Made by a program: the position numbers and the translations under genes. 64,000 bases of DNA from NCBI RefSeq assembly GCF_007748035.1, contig NZ_CP036278.1:4030001-4094000 (forward strand). Reading direction: 5' to 3'. Source of the DNA: Aeoliella mucimassa (GTDB lineage Bacteria; Planctomycetota; Planctomycetia; Pirellulales; Lacipirellulaceae). Under the pieces are notes generated by a model. It was not told the origin of the DNA, did no database searches, and saw nothing but the letters and a program-made list of their open reading frames with translations. Positions 44,511 through 53,152 of this stretch are shown here, piece by piece (position 1 is the first letter of the stretch; each line of letters begins with the position of its first letter).

Positions 44511-45368
44511 ATGCAAGTCGTAATCACAGCCGTAGGGCCTGACAATCGAGGATTGGCGGATCCGATTGTCCATTCGGTGACCGCCCTGGGAGCGAACATC
44601 TCGGAGATCCAGATGTTCGACCACGACCAGGAGTCGGTATTCAGCATGCTAACTCGTGTGGAGATTGATCCAGGCCAACGCACGAAAGTGGAAGAAGCCA
44701 TGGCCGGCGTGGCAGAAAGCACTGGACTTTCCGTGCGTACCTGGTCGCCTGACATCTGCGGCAGGAAGCCTCGCGTAGCGATCTGCGTGACCTTCCGTCC
44801 CGAAACCCCACGTGCCATTCTAGAAGCGATTCAGGATGGGGCTATCAAGGCGACTCCGTCGGTGATGATTGGCAATCGTGAAAAGTGCCATAGTTTGGCA
44901 GACGAATTTGGAGTTCCCTGGGAGAACATCGCCGACGAAGATGGGATTCCCGATGACGAGCGGCTGATCGACATCTGCGACGAACATCAAGTCGACTACA
45001 TTGTGCTGGCCCGCTACATGCGAGTGCTACCAGCGGCAAGCTGCTGGAAGTACGCTGGGGGGCGAATCATCAACCTACATCACGGCTTGCTGCCGAGTTT
45101 CCCAGGCATTCGCCCCTATCACGAAGCGTACGCGAGTCGCATGCTCACCTTCGGAGCAACGTGCCATTTCATTGTGCCAGAGTTGGATGCTGGCAATCAG
45201 ATCATTTACCAATCGACCTTTACCGTTCCTCCTGGGCAGACCGTCGACGAAGTCGTTCGCCAAGGGCAAGAACGCAACGAGCCACACTGCTTGGTGGAAG
45301 GAGTTCGCCGAGTGGTCGATGGCGAAGTGAAACTTCACTTTAATCGCGTCGTAGCCACTCACCGCTAA
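44511..45368 (+). CDS. purU: Formyltetrahydrofolate deformylase
   Basis: I use the ATG at 44511 with GGAAAG before it (285 residues, normal length); an open frame begins at 44421. The N-terminal ACT domain is VVITAVGPDNRGLADPIVHS, followed by the formyltransferase fold: ARYMRVLPAASCWKYAGGRI, the catalytic Asn-x-His in INLHHGLLPSFPGIRPYHEA and the Asp in VPELDAGNQIIYQS. It releases formate from 10-formyl-THF, often tuned by Gly and Met through the ACT domain. The long middle part (KCHSLADEFGVPWENIADED) is normal for PurU. A terminator follows. Confidence 0.93.
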   Translation: MQVVITAVGPDNRGLADPIVHSVTALGANISEIQMFDHDQESVFSMLTRVEIDPGQRTKVEEAMAGVAESTGLSVRTWSPDICGRKPRVAICVTFRPETPRAILEAIQDGAIKATPSVMIGNREKCHSLADEFGVPWENIADEDGIPDDERLIDICDEHQVDYIVLARYMRVLPAASCWKYAGGRIINLHHGLLPSFPGIRPYHEAYASRMLTFGATCHFIVPELDAGNQIIYQSTFTVPPGQTVDEVVRQGQERNEPHCLVEGVRRVVDGEVKLHFNRVVATHR

Positions 45369-45390
45369 CACTTCAGTGGCCACCCAACAT

Positions 45391-45431
45391 AAAAAGCGGC
45401 CAGTGCCCACCATCGAGCACTGGCCGCTTTT
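45391..45431. terminator. Bidirectional terminator between purU and the surface-protein gene
   Basis: Stem AAAAGCGGCCAGTGC / GCACTGGCCGCTTTT with a loop of about ten bases. T-runs follow on both strands. It serves both convergent genes. Confidence 0.9.
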
Positions 45432-45457
45432 GCGTTTCACAAGTTACCGAAGCGAGC

Positions 45458-48400
45458 TTACGGTTGCTGCGGCTGAGGAATGTTACCCGAGTCGTTTCCA
45501 ATCACACCGGTCTGACTGACTTGGCCAGTGTTGTTGGTCTCGATGTCGGCCAGGTCTTCGACCGTGAAGGTACCAGCATTGTTGATGAGATAGAAATCAT
45601 CGTTGCCGGCCACGGTACCAGAGCTAGCCGTGTTGCCATCGAGGTTCAGGCGAATGCGAGCCGAACCAGCGTTGGTCGTGGCTTGGAACGCAGGACCTGG
45701 GGTGTTATCGCTGTTGACAAACGTGTTGTCCACAGCGGTGACATTCAACGTGGCGTTACCATCGGCCAGGATGTTAGCCGCCGCTGCAGTACCATCGTCA
45801 TTGGTAAAGCTATTGGTATCCAGCAACAGGTTCACCGTCTTGCCCGAGGCACCCTGAGCCACCAAGTTGAACGCTTCGCTCGAGGTGGTCGAGGTGTCAA
45901 CGTTATTGTCTGAGGCAATAATGTGCACCGTACTGGCGTTGCCGTTGATATCGAGGTTGATACTCTGGTTGGTATTCGAGTCGAGCGTGTTGTCGGTCAT
46001 CGCCAGTCGCACGACACCAGTACCATTGGCGTCGAGGCTGATGCCCTGATCGCTCGAACCACGCACCACCGAGTCAGCAATCCGCACGTTCATTTGTGCC
46101 GAGTTGCTGTTAGTCATCATGATACCATCGCCGGTGGCGTTCATCACTTCAACAAAGTTGAGAGTGACGTCTTCCACGTTGGTCAGCACGATACCATCCC
46201 CAGTGGTGTTATGGATTTCGCCACCACCACCTTGCGAGGAAGCCGTAGCACCGATCACAACCGGACCACCGGTGACATCGGTCATCACAATACCATTCAC
46301 CGCACCGTCGACCGAAACACTATCGATGGCGATGCCAGCACTTGCCACCTCGACACCATTAAGGTTCAAGCCAGTGCCGGTGGTAGTGGTAATCGTGTTA
46401 CCGGTACCAAGCACCGAGACTCCTTCGGAGTTCGTGGCCACAAAGCCATCCCCCGAGGTGGTATTGATATCTAGCGACGAGAACGAGATAGTCGTTCCAG
46501 TGTTGCTCGCCAAGGTGACCGCATCGTTAGTTGTGGTATCAAGGTCAGCACCACCGTTGAAGCTGAAGCTTCCGCCGGTGTTGTTCTGAACCAGGATACC
46601 TGTTCCGGTGCTGGTGACTTCACCATCAAAGGTAACCGTACCGTCGGTATTGTTCTCGATTCGTACCGCGTAGCCGGTATTGTCGGTGATGGTTCCGTTG
46701 AAGTCGACATCGGCAGAGCTGCTGTCGATCACAAAGGCGTCGCCAGTCGGATTGATGATCTCCACTTCGTTATCGAAGGTGAAGCTACCCGACGAGCCGT
46801 TCAAGATGTCCACACCAGCGTCTCCGCCATTGAGCACCATCGCACTGTTAAAGCGATAGGTACCATCAGCGTTGTCAAACTGCAGACCATTACCATTGGT
46901 CGCATTGATGACTTCGTCGGTGTCTCCACCAACGGTGAAGCTGATCGTTCCATCATGACCACCAGTGACAGATACCGTCGTCGCGTTATTGGACTGAGTG
47001 ATGTTACCGATATAGCTCACATCAGCCGAACCACCAACCACGTTAAACGCGGTTCCACTCGGGTCGACAATCGTCGTATCGAGGAAGGTAAAGGTACCAT
47101 CCGAATCGTTGATGATATCGATACCGGTATCGGCCCCATTGGAAGAGCCATCGAGCACCACGGTACCATCAAAGTCGTAGGTACCATCCGCGTTATCGAA
47201 TTGCAGACCGTCACCATTTGTCGCGTTGATCACGTCGGTGTCGGTATCGATCGAACTGAAGGTCATTGAACCCGTGTGACCGCCGGTCACAGCGACTGTG
47301 GTCGCATTGTTCGACTGTTCAATGCTACCAGTGAAGTCGACGTCGGCCGTACCACCATCGACGTTAAACGCCGTGCCGGTTGGATCGACGATGGTCGTTT
47401 CGCTGAAGGTGAAAGTACCATCCGAATCGATGATATCCACCCCGGTATCAGCCGCCACGGCAGAGCCATCCAAGGTGACTGCACCAATGAAACCGTAGTC
47501 GCCGTCAGCCTGGTCGAACTGCAAGCCCGAACCATTTGTGGCGGTGATTACATCGCTATCGGTATCACGCGACAGGAAGGTCATGGTGCCATCGTGTTCG
47601 CCGGTCACGTAGACCGCGGCCACGTTGTTATTTTGGCTGATATCACCCGTGAAGGTGAAGGTCGAAGAACCGCCGTCTACCCGGATCGCTTCACCCGAAG
47701 GATCGACAATCGTTGCATCAGCGAAGGTAAACGTACCATCCGAATCGTTCAGGATATCGATCGCTGTATCCGCACCGTTACCAGAACCATCCAACGTCAC
47801 GAGGCTGTTGAACACGTAACCGCCGTCTGCGTCGTCGAACACAAAGCCGTCGCCATTCGTCACGTCGAAGATACCTTCGTCGGTTTCACGTTCGGTGAAG
47901 GTCAACGTACCCGTGTGCTCATTCTCCACAAACAACGTAGTTGCCGCATTGCTTTGCGACACGATACCGGTAAGGCTCAAGCTTGCTTCGCCACCGTCGA
48001 AGTGAATCGTGGTGCCGGTGGTATCCGTGAACTCAGCATCGAGGAAGGTCAATGTGCCTTCCGAATCGTTGGTCACATCCAACGCATTAGTGGTGCCATT
48101 CAGCGTTACGTTTTCGTTAAATGTGTAGACACCATCGGCGTTGTTGAGCACGATGCCCGCACCGCTGGTGGCTTCGATCACTCCCTCATCCTCTTCCATT
48201 TCGAAGAAGTCGAGCGACCCAGTATGCTCGTTTTCAACTAACAACACCGCCCCCAAACCAGCTTGAGTGATCTTGCCGGTGAAGGTAACGTCGGCTTCCC
48301 CCCCACTGACGTGCATGGCTGCTCCGTCGGTGTCGGTGATAGCCACGTCGGTGAAGGTGTGACTGCCATCGGAATTGACCAGCGAGATACCCATGCCAGC

Positions 48401-50242
48401 CTGATTGGTGATGGTAGCATCGGTGATCGAAACAGCACCATCGTTCGAAGTCAACAAGATAGCTGCCGGACCACTACCCGAGTCGTTCGAGTAGTCGCTA
48501 ATCGATACAGCACTCACGTTATTCGACAGATTGATGCCAATGCCCTGTCCATTGGTGCTGGTGACATTAGAGATAGCAATCGCTTCCGTAATTGGCACGC
48601 TCGACGCTTCCGGCGAAGTGGCATCGATATCGATGTCGTTGCCACCAATGTTATCGAAGGTCACATCCGAAATCGTGGGAGCAAACCGCACTGCGAGTTC
48701 GTCGGTCGTGGTCTCAGGATCATCCGCAAACACACCAGGGGTGAGTTCGATACCGTTGCCAGTTGTATTCGAAATAGCTACGTGATTGATATCGACTCCC
48801 ATGTTGCCATTGGGAGCGACGATGCCGCGGGCACCGCCGTCGATCGAGAGATTCGAGACTTCCAAGGTATTGTTAGCCAAAGTAATGGCATCCTGGGCTC
48901 CCGAGTTGGTAATCGTGGGAATTGCACCCGAAGCGGCTCCGAGCGAACTTTCCGGTAGCACCACGTCGCCAAAATCGGTGGTGCTTACGATATGCTCGAT
49001 GTCGTTGCCTTCGCCCAACATGCGTTGGCCGTCGAGCAGTACTGCAGCATCGTCGGTAAAGGCGCTGCCGCTGTGCACAAACACGATACCGGGCGAGGCA
49101 CCAGTGCCTTCGATACCGGCCAGCGTGTTGAGCGGGTTCTCAAACGAACCATCACCACCTGCAGCTGCCGAACTATCGACATGCACCACGCGAATAGGTT
49201 CTACTTCACCGTCTCCGTCGAGGTCGCCCTCAAGAATCTCGCCACCAAAGACGTTATCCTGACGCACTGCCACGTAGTCGTTACGAATCACAGGATCCCG
49301 CATCCGCGTTGCCAAAGAGGGCGTACAGTAAGCGGGATCGCGAGTACGTCCAATGAACCATGTAACGGTGAATTTCGAGTTGGTTCCGAAGACGTCGTCG
49401 TCGTAAATGCCTAAGTCGACCGAGAGATCCGGGGTCAGATAACCACGAGCACCCAGCTTGTAACCAGTGGTGTCGGTAGTATCGCCATATAAGCCATAAC
49501 CGCCGCCGTAGAACCACAGGTCGCGGTTCCCCATGCGACGAGCGATTTCGAACTCGTTCACTCCCAGGGCTTCGTCGGTACCAGTAATGGTCTCCGCGGC
49601 CAAGAAGTTGCCGACGTACGAAATGTCGCCGGTTCCAACCGCTTCTCCGGATTCAGTGCCCGAAAGAGCAGCGTACGAGTTCCACCGCACGTCCCAGTTG
49701 TCGCCGAGGTACTCAAGCGACACACCGAACTGCGACAGGAAGTTGTCGTTGATGGTAGTGGTACCGTCGGACCAGATACTGATACCAGCAATCTTGGCGG
49801 TATCGTCGCTAAACGGGAAGAGCGGCAACGTCATGTATCGGTAACCAATACCAACGTTGTAGCCGATCTTCGACTCATCGTTCAGTGTTACCTGGCCATC
49901 GACAAACCACACCCCTTCAGGTGTTTCAAAGACTCGCATGGTGCCTAAATCGAGGTTACCACGCACCTGGCCGTAGCTCTTGGTGTTGTAGCGCGCTCTC
50001 AAGTGCGCCTGTGCACTTGGGCTGTAGTCGCTTCCATAGGGAGAGTAACTGGCATTAGGGCGGCTATAGAAGCTTCCCTCAGTCGAATAGACGATGTCGC
50101 CGGTGGGTCCTGTCTGAATCATTGACGGATCGACACTTGTCGGCGTTTGTCCGTGGGCCAGTGAAGCAGCCATCAGACATATGATCGTCATCGCTGAAGC
50201 CGCACCACGGAGGTTCCACAGTGGAGTTTGACAGCCTTGCAC
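45458..50242 (-). CDS. Giant surface protein: predicted outer-membrane barrel plus tandem beta-helix repeats
   Basis: A 1594-residue protein from a GTG with AGGAG seven bases upstream. The signal peptide covers about residues 1-32. Residues about 75-300 look like an inverse-autotransporter-type beta-barrel (NLDLGTMRVFETPEGVWFVD, YNVGIGYRYMTLPLFPF, PDLSVDLGIYDDDVFGTNSK, FTVTWFIGR). An Asp-rich calcium-like loop DLDGDGEVEP follows at 340-349, then a parallel beta-helix with parallel-beta-helix entry signature (DGSFENPLNTLAGI). Residues about 691-1210 hold tandem ~107-residue units beginning A/VTNGDGLQFDNADGTY. The tail (to 1594) has shorter Asn/Asp/Thr-rich turns. It is probably displayed on the cell surface as an adhesin. 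No enzyme motif is visible. The exact barrel family needs a profile search. Confidence 0.85.
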   Translation of the reverse strand: MQGCQTPLWNLRGAASAMTIICLMAASLAHGQTPTSVDPSMIQTGPTGDIVYSTEGSFYSRPNASYSPYGSDYSPSAQAHLRARYNTKSYGQVRGNLDLGTMRVFETPEGVWFVDGQVTLNDESKIGYNVGIGYRYMTLPLFPFSDDTAKIAGISIWSDGTTTINDNFLSQFGVSLEYLGDNWDVRWNSYAALSGTESGEAVGTGDISYVGNFLAAETITGTDEALGVNEFEIARRMGNRDLWFYGGGYGLYGDTTDTTGYKLGARGYLTPDLSVDLGIYDDDVFGTNSKFTVTWFIGRTRDPAYCTPSLATRMRDPVIRNDYVAVRQDNVFGGEILEGDLDGDGEVEPIRVVHVDSSAAAGGDGSFENPLNTLAGIEGTGASPGIVFVHSGSAFTDDAAVLLDGQRMLGEGNDIEHIVSTTDFGDVVLPESSLGAASGAIPTITNSGAQDAITLANNTLEVSNLSIDGGARGIVAPNGNMGVDINHVAISNTTGNGIELTPGVFADDPETTTDELAVRFAPTISDVTFDNIGGNDIDIDATSPEASSVPITEAIAISNVTSTNGQGIGINLSNNVSAVSISDYSNDSGSGPAAILLTSNDGAVSITDATITNQAGMGISLVNSDGSHTFTDVAITDTDGAAMHVSGGEADVTFTGKITQAGLGAVLLVENEHTGSLDFFEMEEDEGVIEATSGAGIVLNNADGVYTFNENVTLNGTTNALDVTNDSEGTLTFLDAEFTDTTGTTIHFDGGEASLSLTGIVSQSNAATTLFVENEHTGTLTFTERETDEGIFDVTNGDGFVFDDADGGYVFNSLVTLDGSGNGADTAIDILNDSDGTFTFADATIVDPSGEAIRVDGGSSTFTFTGDISQNNNVAAVYVTGEHDGTMTFLSRDTDSDVITATNGSGLQFDQADGDYGFIGAVTLDGSAVAADTGVDIIDSDGTFTFSETTIVDPTGTAFNVDGGTADVDFTGSIEQSNNATTVAVTGGHTGSMTFSSIDTDTDVINATNGDGLQFDNADGTYDFDGTVVLDGSSNGADTGIDIINDSDGTFTFLDTTIVDPSGTAFNVVGGSADVSYIGNITQSNNATTVSVTGGHDGTISFTVGGDTDEVINATNGNGLQFDNADGTYRFNSAMVLNGGDAGVDILNGSSGSFTFDNEVEIINPTGDAFVIDSSSADVDFNGTITDNTGYAVRIENNTDGTVTFDGEVTSTGTGILVQNNTGGSFSFNGGADLDTTTNDAVTLASNTGTTISFSSLDINTTSGDGFVATNSEGVSVLGTGNTITTTTGTGLNLNGVEVASAGIAIDSVSVDGAVNGIVMTDVTGGPVVIGATASSQGGGGEIHNTTGDGIVLTNVEDVTLNFVEVMNATGDGIMMTNSNSAQMNVRIADSVVRGSSDQGISLDANGTGVVRLAMTDNTLDSNTNQSINLDINGNASTVHIIASDNNVDTSTTSSEAFNLVAQGASGKTVNLLLDTNSFTNDDGTAAAANILADGNATLNVTAVDNTFVNSDNTPGPAFQATTNAGSARIRLNLDGNTASSGTVAGNDDFYLINNAGTFTVEDLADIETNNTGQVSQTGVIGNDSGNIPQPQQP
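46613..48172 (-). repeat. Five tandem ~321-bp coding repeats in the surface-protein gene
   Basis: Units start at residues 691, 794, 901, 1007 and 1114 of the protein (spacing 103, 107, 106 and 107). Each contains N-A-D-G-x-Y, D-S-D-G-T-F-T-F, D-P-S/T-G-x-A and S-N-N-A-T-T blocks. A degenerate sixth unit precedes, from about residue 613, and a seventh follows, after 1214. This is internal amplification of one beta-helix segment. Confidence 0.85.
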
Positions 50243-50605
50243 GATAAGCTCCTAGAAAAGTGCTGGGCCAAGAATCAAGGTTCTTGGCGGTCGCGGGGGG
50301 CAGATTCTAACGTCATCGCTATCCATAGCAATGGCGCTACATCCACGAGGTCTATACAGTCGCTACGACGGTAATCGGCACAACCGGCAGGACTTCACCA
50401 ACCATTTCTCACAACTTTATCGTCAAGGTTTGCCTATTCGACCACTTCCCTGCATTCAGCGACAGCAATGCAAGCAACTCACTGTTTGCCGCATGTTATC
50501 CCACCCCTAAACCAAGCTTGCTCCAAATGTGCTGTTCCACTAATCTCTCGCCGCCGGCTTTAGCCGCTTGTTGACCACCCCATCTTCCACGGCATAGAGA
50601 CTGAG
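50243..50605. other. Divergent intergenic region, no gene seen
   Basis: About 360 bases between the surface-protein gene and the OmpH-like gene. It must carry both promoters. The sequence has no obvious hairpin, operator or leader peptide. Confidence 0.35.
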
Positions 50606-51214
50606 ATGAACAAGCTATTTGCCCTGTCATTTACACTTATGGCACTCCCCTGCTTCGTTGGCTGCACCCAAACCGAACCGGCCCCGACAGCAGCCAAGCA
50701 GTCACAAGGCCTTGGGGTTGCAATCATCGATCTCGACGAGATTGCCCATCAGTTGGGTAGCGATAAGCAAATCGTGACCGCGATCAAGCAACGCGAGGCC
50801 GCGCTCAATACCAAGCTCACGGAACTCGCCAAGTCGTACGCCGAAGCCCTGAATAAGCAAAAAGAAGCGATGGACGCGGAGCCCGCAGCCGAAGAGGGGA
50901 CTGTGCAGCTAGCTTCGTACCAGGAGCAAGCCAACAAGAACTTCCAGAACGCCCGGTCCCAAGCCAAACAGAATCTGGCGGTTCACCGTCAGCAATTGAT
51001 CAGCAAGTTTCGTGAAGCCGTCAAACCGGCTGCTCGTAAGGTGGCTCGCGAACGAGGACTAAGCGTGATTGTCACGAAGCAAGACAGCCTGCTCTACGAC
51101 TATGCACCGGAGTGCGATATTACCAACGACGTGGTAGAAGCATTGCGGGCGTCGGCCACGAAGAGCAAACCGGCTGAATCCACTGCTCAAGCGACGGCCC
51201 CCAAGCAGGGTTAA
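50606..51214 (+). CDS. OmpH/Skp-like lipoprotein
   Basis: A 202-residue protein. The signal ends in a lipobox (CFVGC, Cys20). Residues about 35-175 match the OmpH/Skp pattern: GVAIIDLDEIAHQLGSDKQI at the start, a long charged helix pair (EAALNTKLTELAKSYAEALN through QAKQNLAVHRQQLISKFREA), and the end VAREREGL-like RGLSVIVTKQDSLLYDYAPE with ITNDVVEAL. Skp binds unfolded outer-membrane proteins in the periplasm. The head-to-head location beside a large predicted outer-membrane protein suggests a dedicated chaperone. Its lipid anchor is unusual for Skp, which is soluble. Confidence 0.8.
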   Translation: MNKLFALSFTLMALPCFVGCTQTEPAPTAAKQSQGLGVAIIDLDEIAHQLGSDKQIVTAIKQREAALNTKLTELAKSYAEALNKQKEAMDAEPAAEEGTVQLASYQEQANKNFQNARSQAKQNLAVHRQQLISKFREAVKPAARKVARERGLSVIVTKQDSLLYDYAPECDITNDVVEALRASATKSKPAESTAQATAPKQG

Positions 51215-51219
51215 TCCTG

Positions 51220-52386
51220 CTATCTGGGAGCATTCTCCAACAGCCAATCTTCCAGAATCACATGCTCGACACCGGGTGCGCGCAATAGCGCCGCCCGGTC
51301 GGGCAGTAGATTGGCCAACCACCTGCGGTGAACCAGATTCGACACGGCACGCACGCCGGCTTTTCCTAGTGATAGACGCGCCAGCTGAGTACTCACGTTA
51401 TCGCTCAGTCGTTGGAACGTTGCAGGAATCACGTTCGGTCCCGGCCCCACGTGGACGACAAGATCGACATCCTCCCGAAGGGTGAAGGTTACCGCATCCC
51501 ACAATCGCTGGGGATGATCCACCCACCGGCGTAGCACCTCGCGGGTAGGCATCGTTTGGTAGCTGGGCGCTCCGGTTGCTAGCGAAAACAGTTGTGGCCC
51601 CTCGCTAGTCGTCGCTGGTAGCATGCGTTCCATCATTACCGAAGCGCGATCCGGAATCCACCGCTGTCTAACAATCGGTGTATGCAACGGCGGCCAGATG
51701 TTAGGGTCGCGTTTCAGCAACACTGACTTTGGCAATGCCTCGTGCATCAACTGCTTGAATCGCCCCAATGCTCCATGTTGCCCCAACACGAGTAGCGTAT
51801 TGGGCGACAAAATGGACGAAGTGCCGACCACGCCCCGCATTTCGGCGGTTACACGCTCGCACAAGCGATGCACTGCATCCTCCGGAATCATTTCCGATCG
51901 CGAGAAGAGGATGCCCATCTCAATGTCGCTCGCCAGCGATGCACAATCCCACGCTAGCGCAACGGGGATGGTCATGGCATCTACGGCACCCACCAACCGC
52001 TTGGCAGCAACAGCCGTGAGCTCTCCCAGGCTGTATCCAAATGCCAGCTTGGCATCATGAAACCGTATGTCATGCACTGTTTCCAGCATCTCCAGCTGAG
52101 CGAGTTCCACCGACATAATAAAGGCAACCGCCTCGGGATATTCGGGCAGCCCCAAATCTCGTCGCTCAATAACTCGCTCCGTCAAATCCGCATAGATTTG
52201 CAAATGCTCACGGCAAACTGTGCTGCCTAGGGCTAACCACTTTTCCAAAGCTGCACGATACGCTGGCACCTGCCAAAGCTCGTGGGTCCTGCCGAGATTG
52301 GTAATGTTGTAACCGCGAAAAGCAAACGCGGAGCGAGGGATTCGTTGCCTGAGACGATCAGAAGGAGTAGTTGGGATGGCGGACAT
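51220..52386 (-). CDS. Malonyl-CoA:ACP transacylase-like protein, orphan
   Basis: A 388-residue protein with an acyltransferase core: RFHDAKLAFGYSLGELTAVA contains the GxSxGE nucleophile (Ser119) of FabD/PKS acyltransferases. The catalytic His is probably His235 in PPLHTPIV, and VHVGPGPNVIPATFQRL resembles the late GPGxxL segment. It is longer than FabD (about 310 residues), with an extra N-terminal region (FAFRGYNITNLGRTHELWQV). No acyl carrier protein or synthase lies nearby, so the acyl group and acceptor are unknown. Confidence 0.8.
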   Translation of the reverse strand: MSAIPTTPSDRLRQRIPRSAFAFRGYNITNLGRTHELWQVPAYRAALEKWLALGSTVCREHLQIYADLTERVIERRDLGLPEYPEAVAFIMSVELAQLEMLETVHDIRFHDAKLAFGYSLGELTAVAAKRLVGAVDAMTIPVALAWDCASLASDIEMGILFSRSEMIPEDAVHRLCERVTAEMRGVVGTSSILSPNTLLVLGQHGALGRFKQLMHEALPKSVLLKRDPNIWPPLHTPIVRQRWIPDRASVMMERMLPATTSEGPQLFSLATGAPSYQTMPTREVLRRWVDHPQRLWDAVTFTLREDVDLVVHVGPGPNVIPATFQRLSDNVSTQLARLSLGKAGVRAVSNLVHRRWLANLLPDRAALLRAPGVEHVILEDWLLENAPR

Positions 52387-52728
52387 CGACGGCTCGGAGG
52401 AGAAGTTTGCGCCAGCACTGAACTGGCCCCTAATTAATCTTCCGTCTCGCCCTCCGTGCGGGATGGCATCTGCCGTAAGGAATAAGCAGTTTTTGCCGAT
52501 CGCGCGGCACTACAACTAGTTTTGCCGGCACCATTCCTACGCAAACCAGATAGCAATGGTTCGCCTAAAAACTACGGCATTTTGCCCCTTATCACGCATC
52601 TACCCCAGCAGTGTTGTGACCTATGGTTAACAAGGTGGGAAAATGTGCGCAACCAGGCGGCTCTCTACCACTCTTGCCAGCAGGCCGGTGCTCACATTGA
52701 TTCAAGACAATCGGACGGAGATCGTACC
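52387..52728. other. Intergenic region, no gene seen
   Basis: About 340 bases between the divergent malonyltransferase-like and CBS genes. An open frame extends from 52522 into the CBS gene, but it lacks a ribosome site and looks untranslated. No hairpin or operator stands out. Confidence 0.35.
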
Positions 52729-53124
52729 ATGCTTACTGCTGAACAGATTATGACACCCAACGTGTATACCATTCATCCCGATGCGACCATTCAGCAAGCC
52801 ATTAGCATGTTGCTGGACAAACGCATTAGTGGCTTACCTGTGATCGATGACTCAGGCACCCTGGTCGGCGTACTCACCGAATATGGGTTGCTTGCGATGG
52901 TGTATGACAAGCAGATCATGAATAACACGGTCGCGCAACATATGACTCGCGAAGTGATCTCGGTGGAAGCCAACGAACCAGTGAATCATGTAGCCGATCA
53001 GTTCATATTGCATCGCGTTCGTCGACTTCCGGTGATTCGCCAGGGCAAGTTAATTGGACTCATCTCTCGCGTCGATGTCTTGCGCGCCTTGTGCGAAGCA
53101 CAAGCGCCGGTCTGCTCGGCCTAA
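52729..53124 (+). CDS. Two-CBS-domain protein
   Basis: A 131-residue protein starting at ATG 52729 with CGGAG nine bases upstream. Two CBS units occupy the whole length: MTPNVYTIHPDATIQQAISM with RISGLPVIDDSGTLVGVLTE, then MTREVISVEANEPVNHVADQ with RVRRLPVIRQGKLIGLISRV. CBS pairs bind adenosine nucleotides and regulate attached or partner proteins. No effector domain is fused. The gene ends 28 bases before the LamG gene, on the same strand, so they are probably co-transcribed. Confidence 0.92.
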   Translation: MLTAEQIMTPNVYTIHPDATIQQAISMLLDKRISGLPVIDDSGTLVGVLTEYGLLAMVYDKQIMNNTVAQHMTREVISVEANEPVNHVADQFILHRVRRLPVIRQGKLIGLISRVDVLRALCEAQAPVCSA

Positions 53125-53152
53125 GTTGAACTCGATCGAAGGACCGAACCGA

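Noticed and set aside
47276-48241. A 321-residue plus-strand frame within the giant surface gene
   Set aside because: It is the antisense of the tandem repeats. The periodic T-R-I/D-D pattern reflects the same 107-residue repeat.
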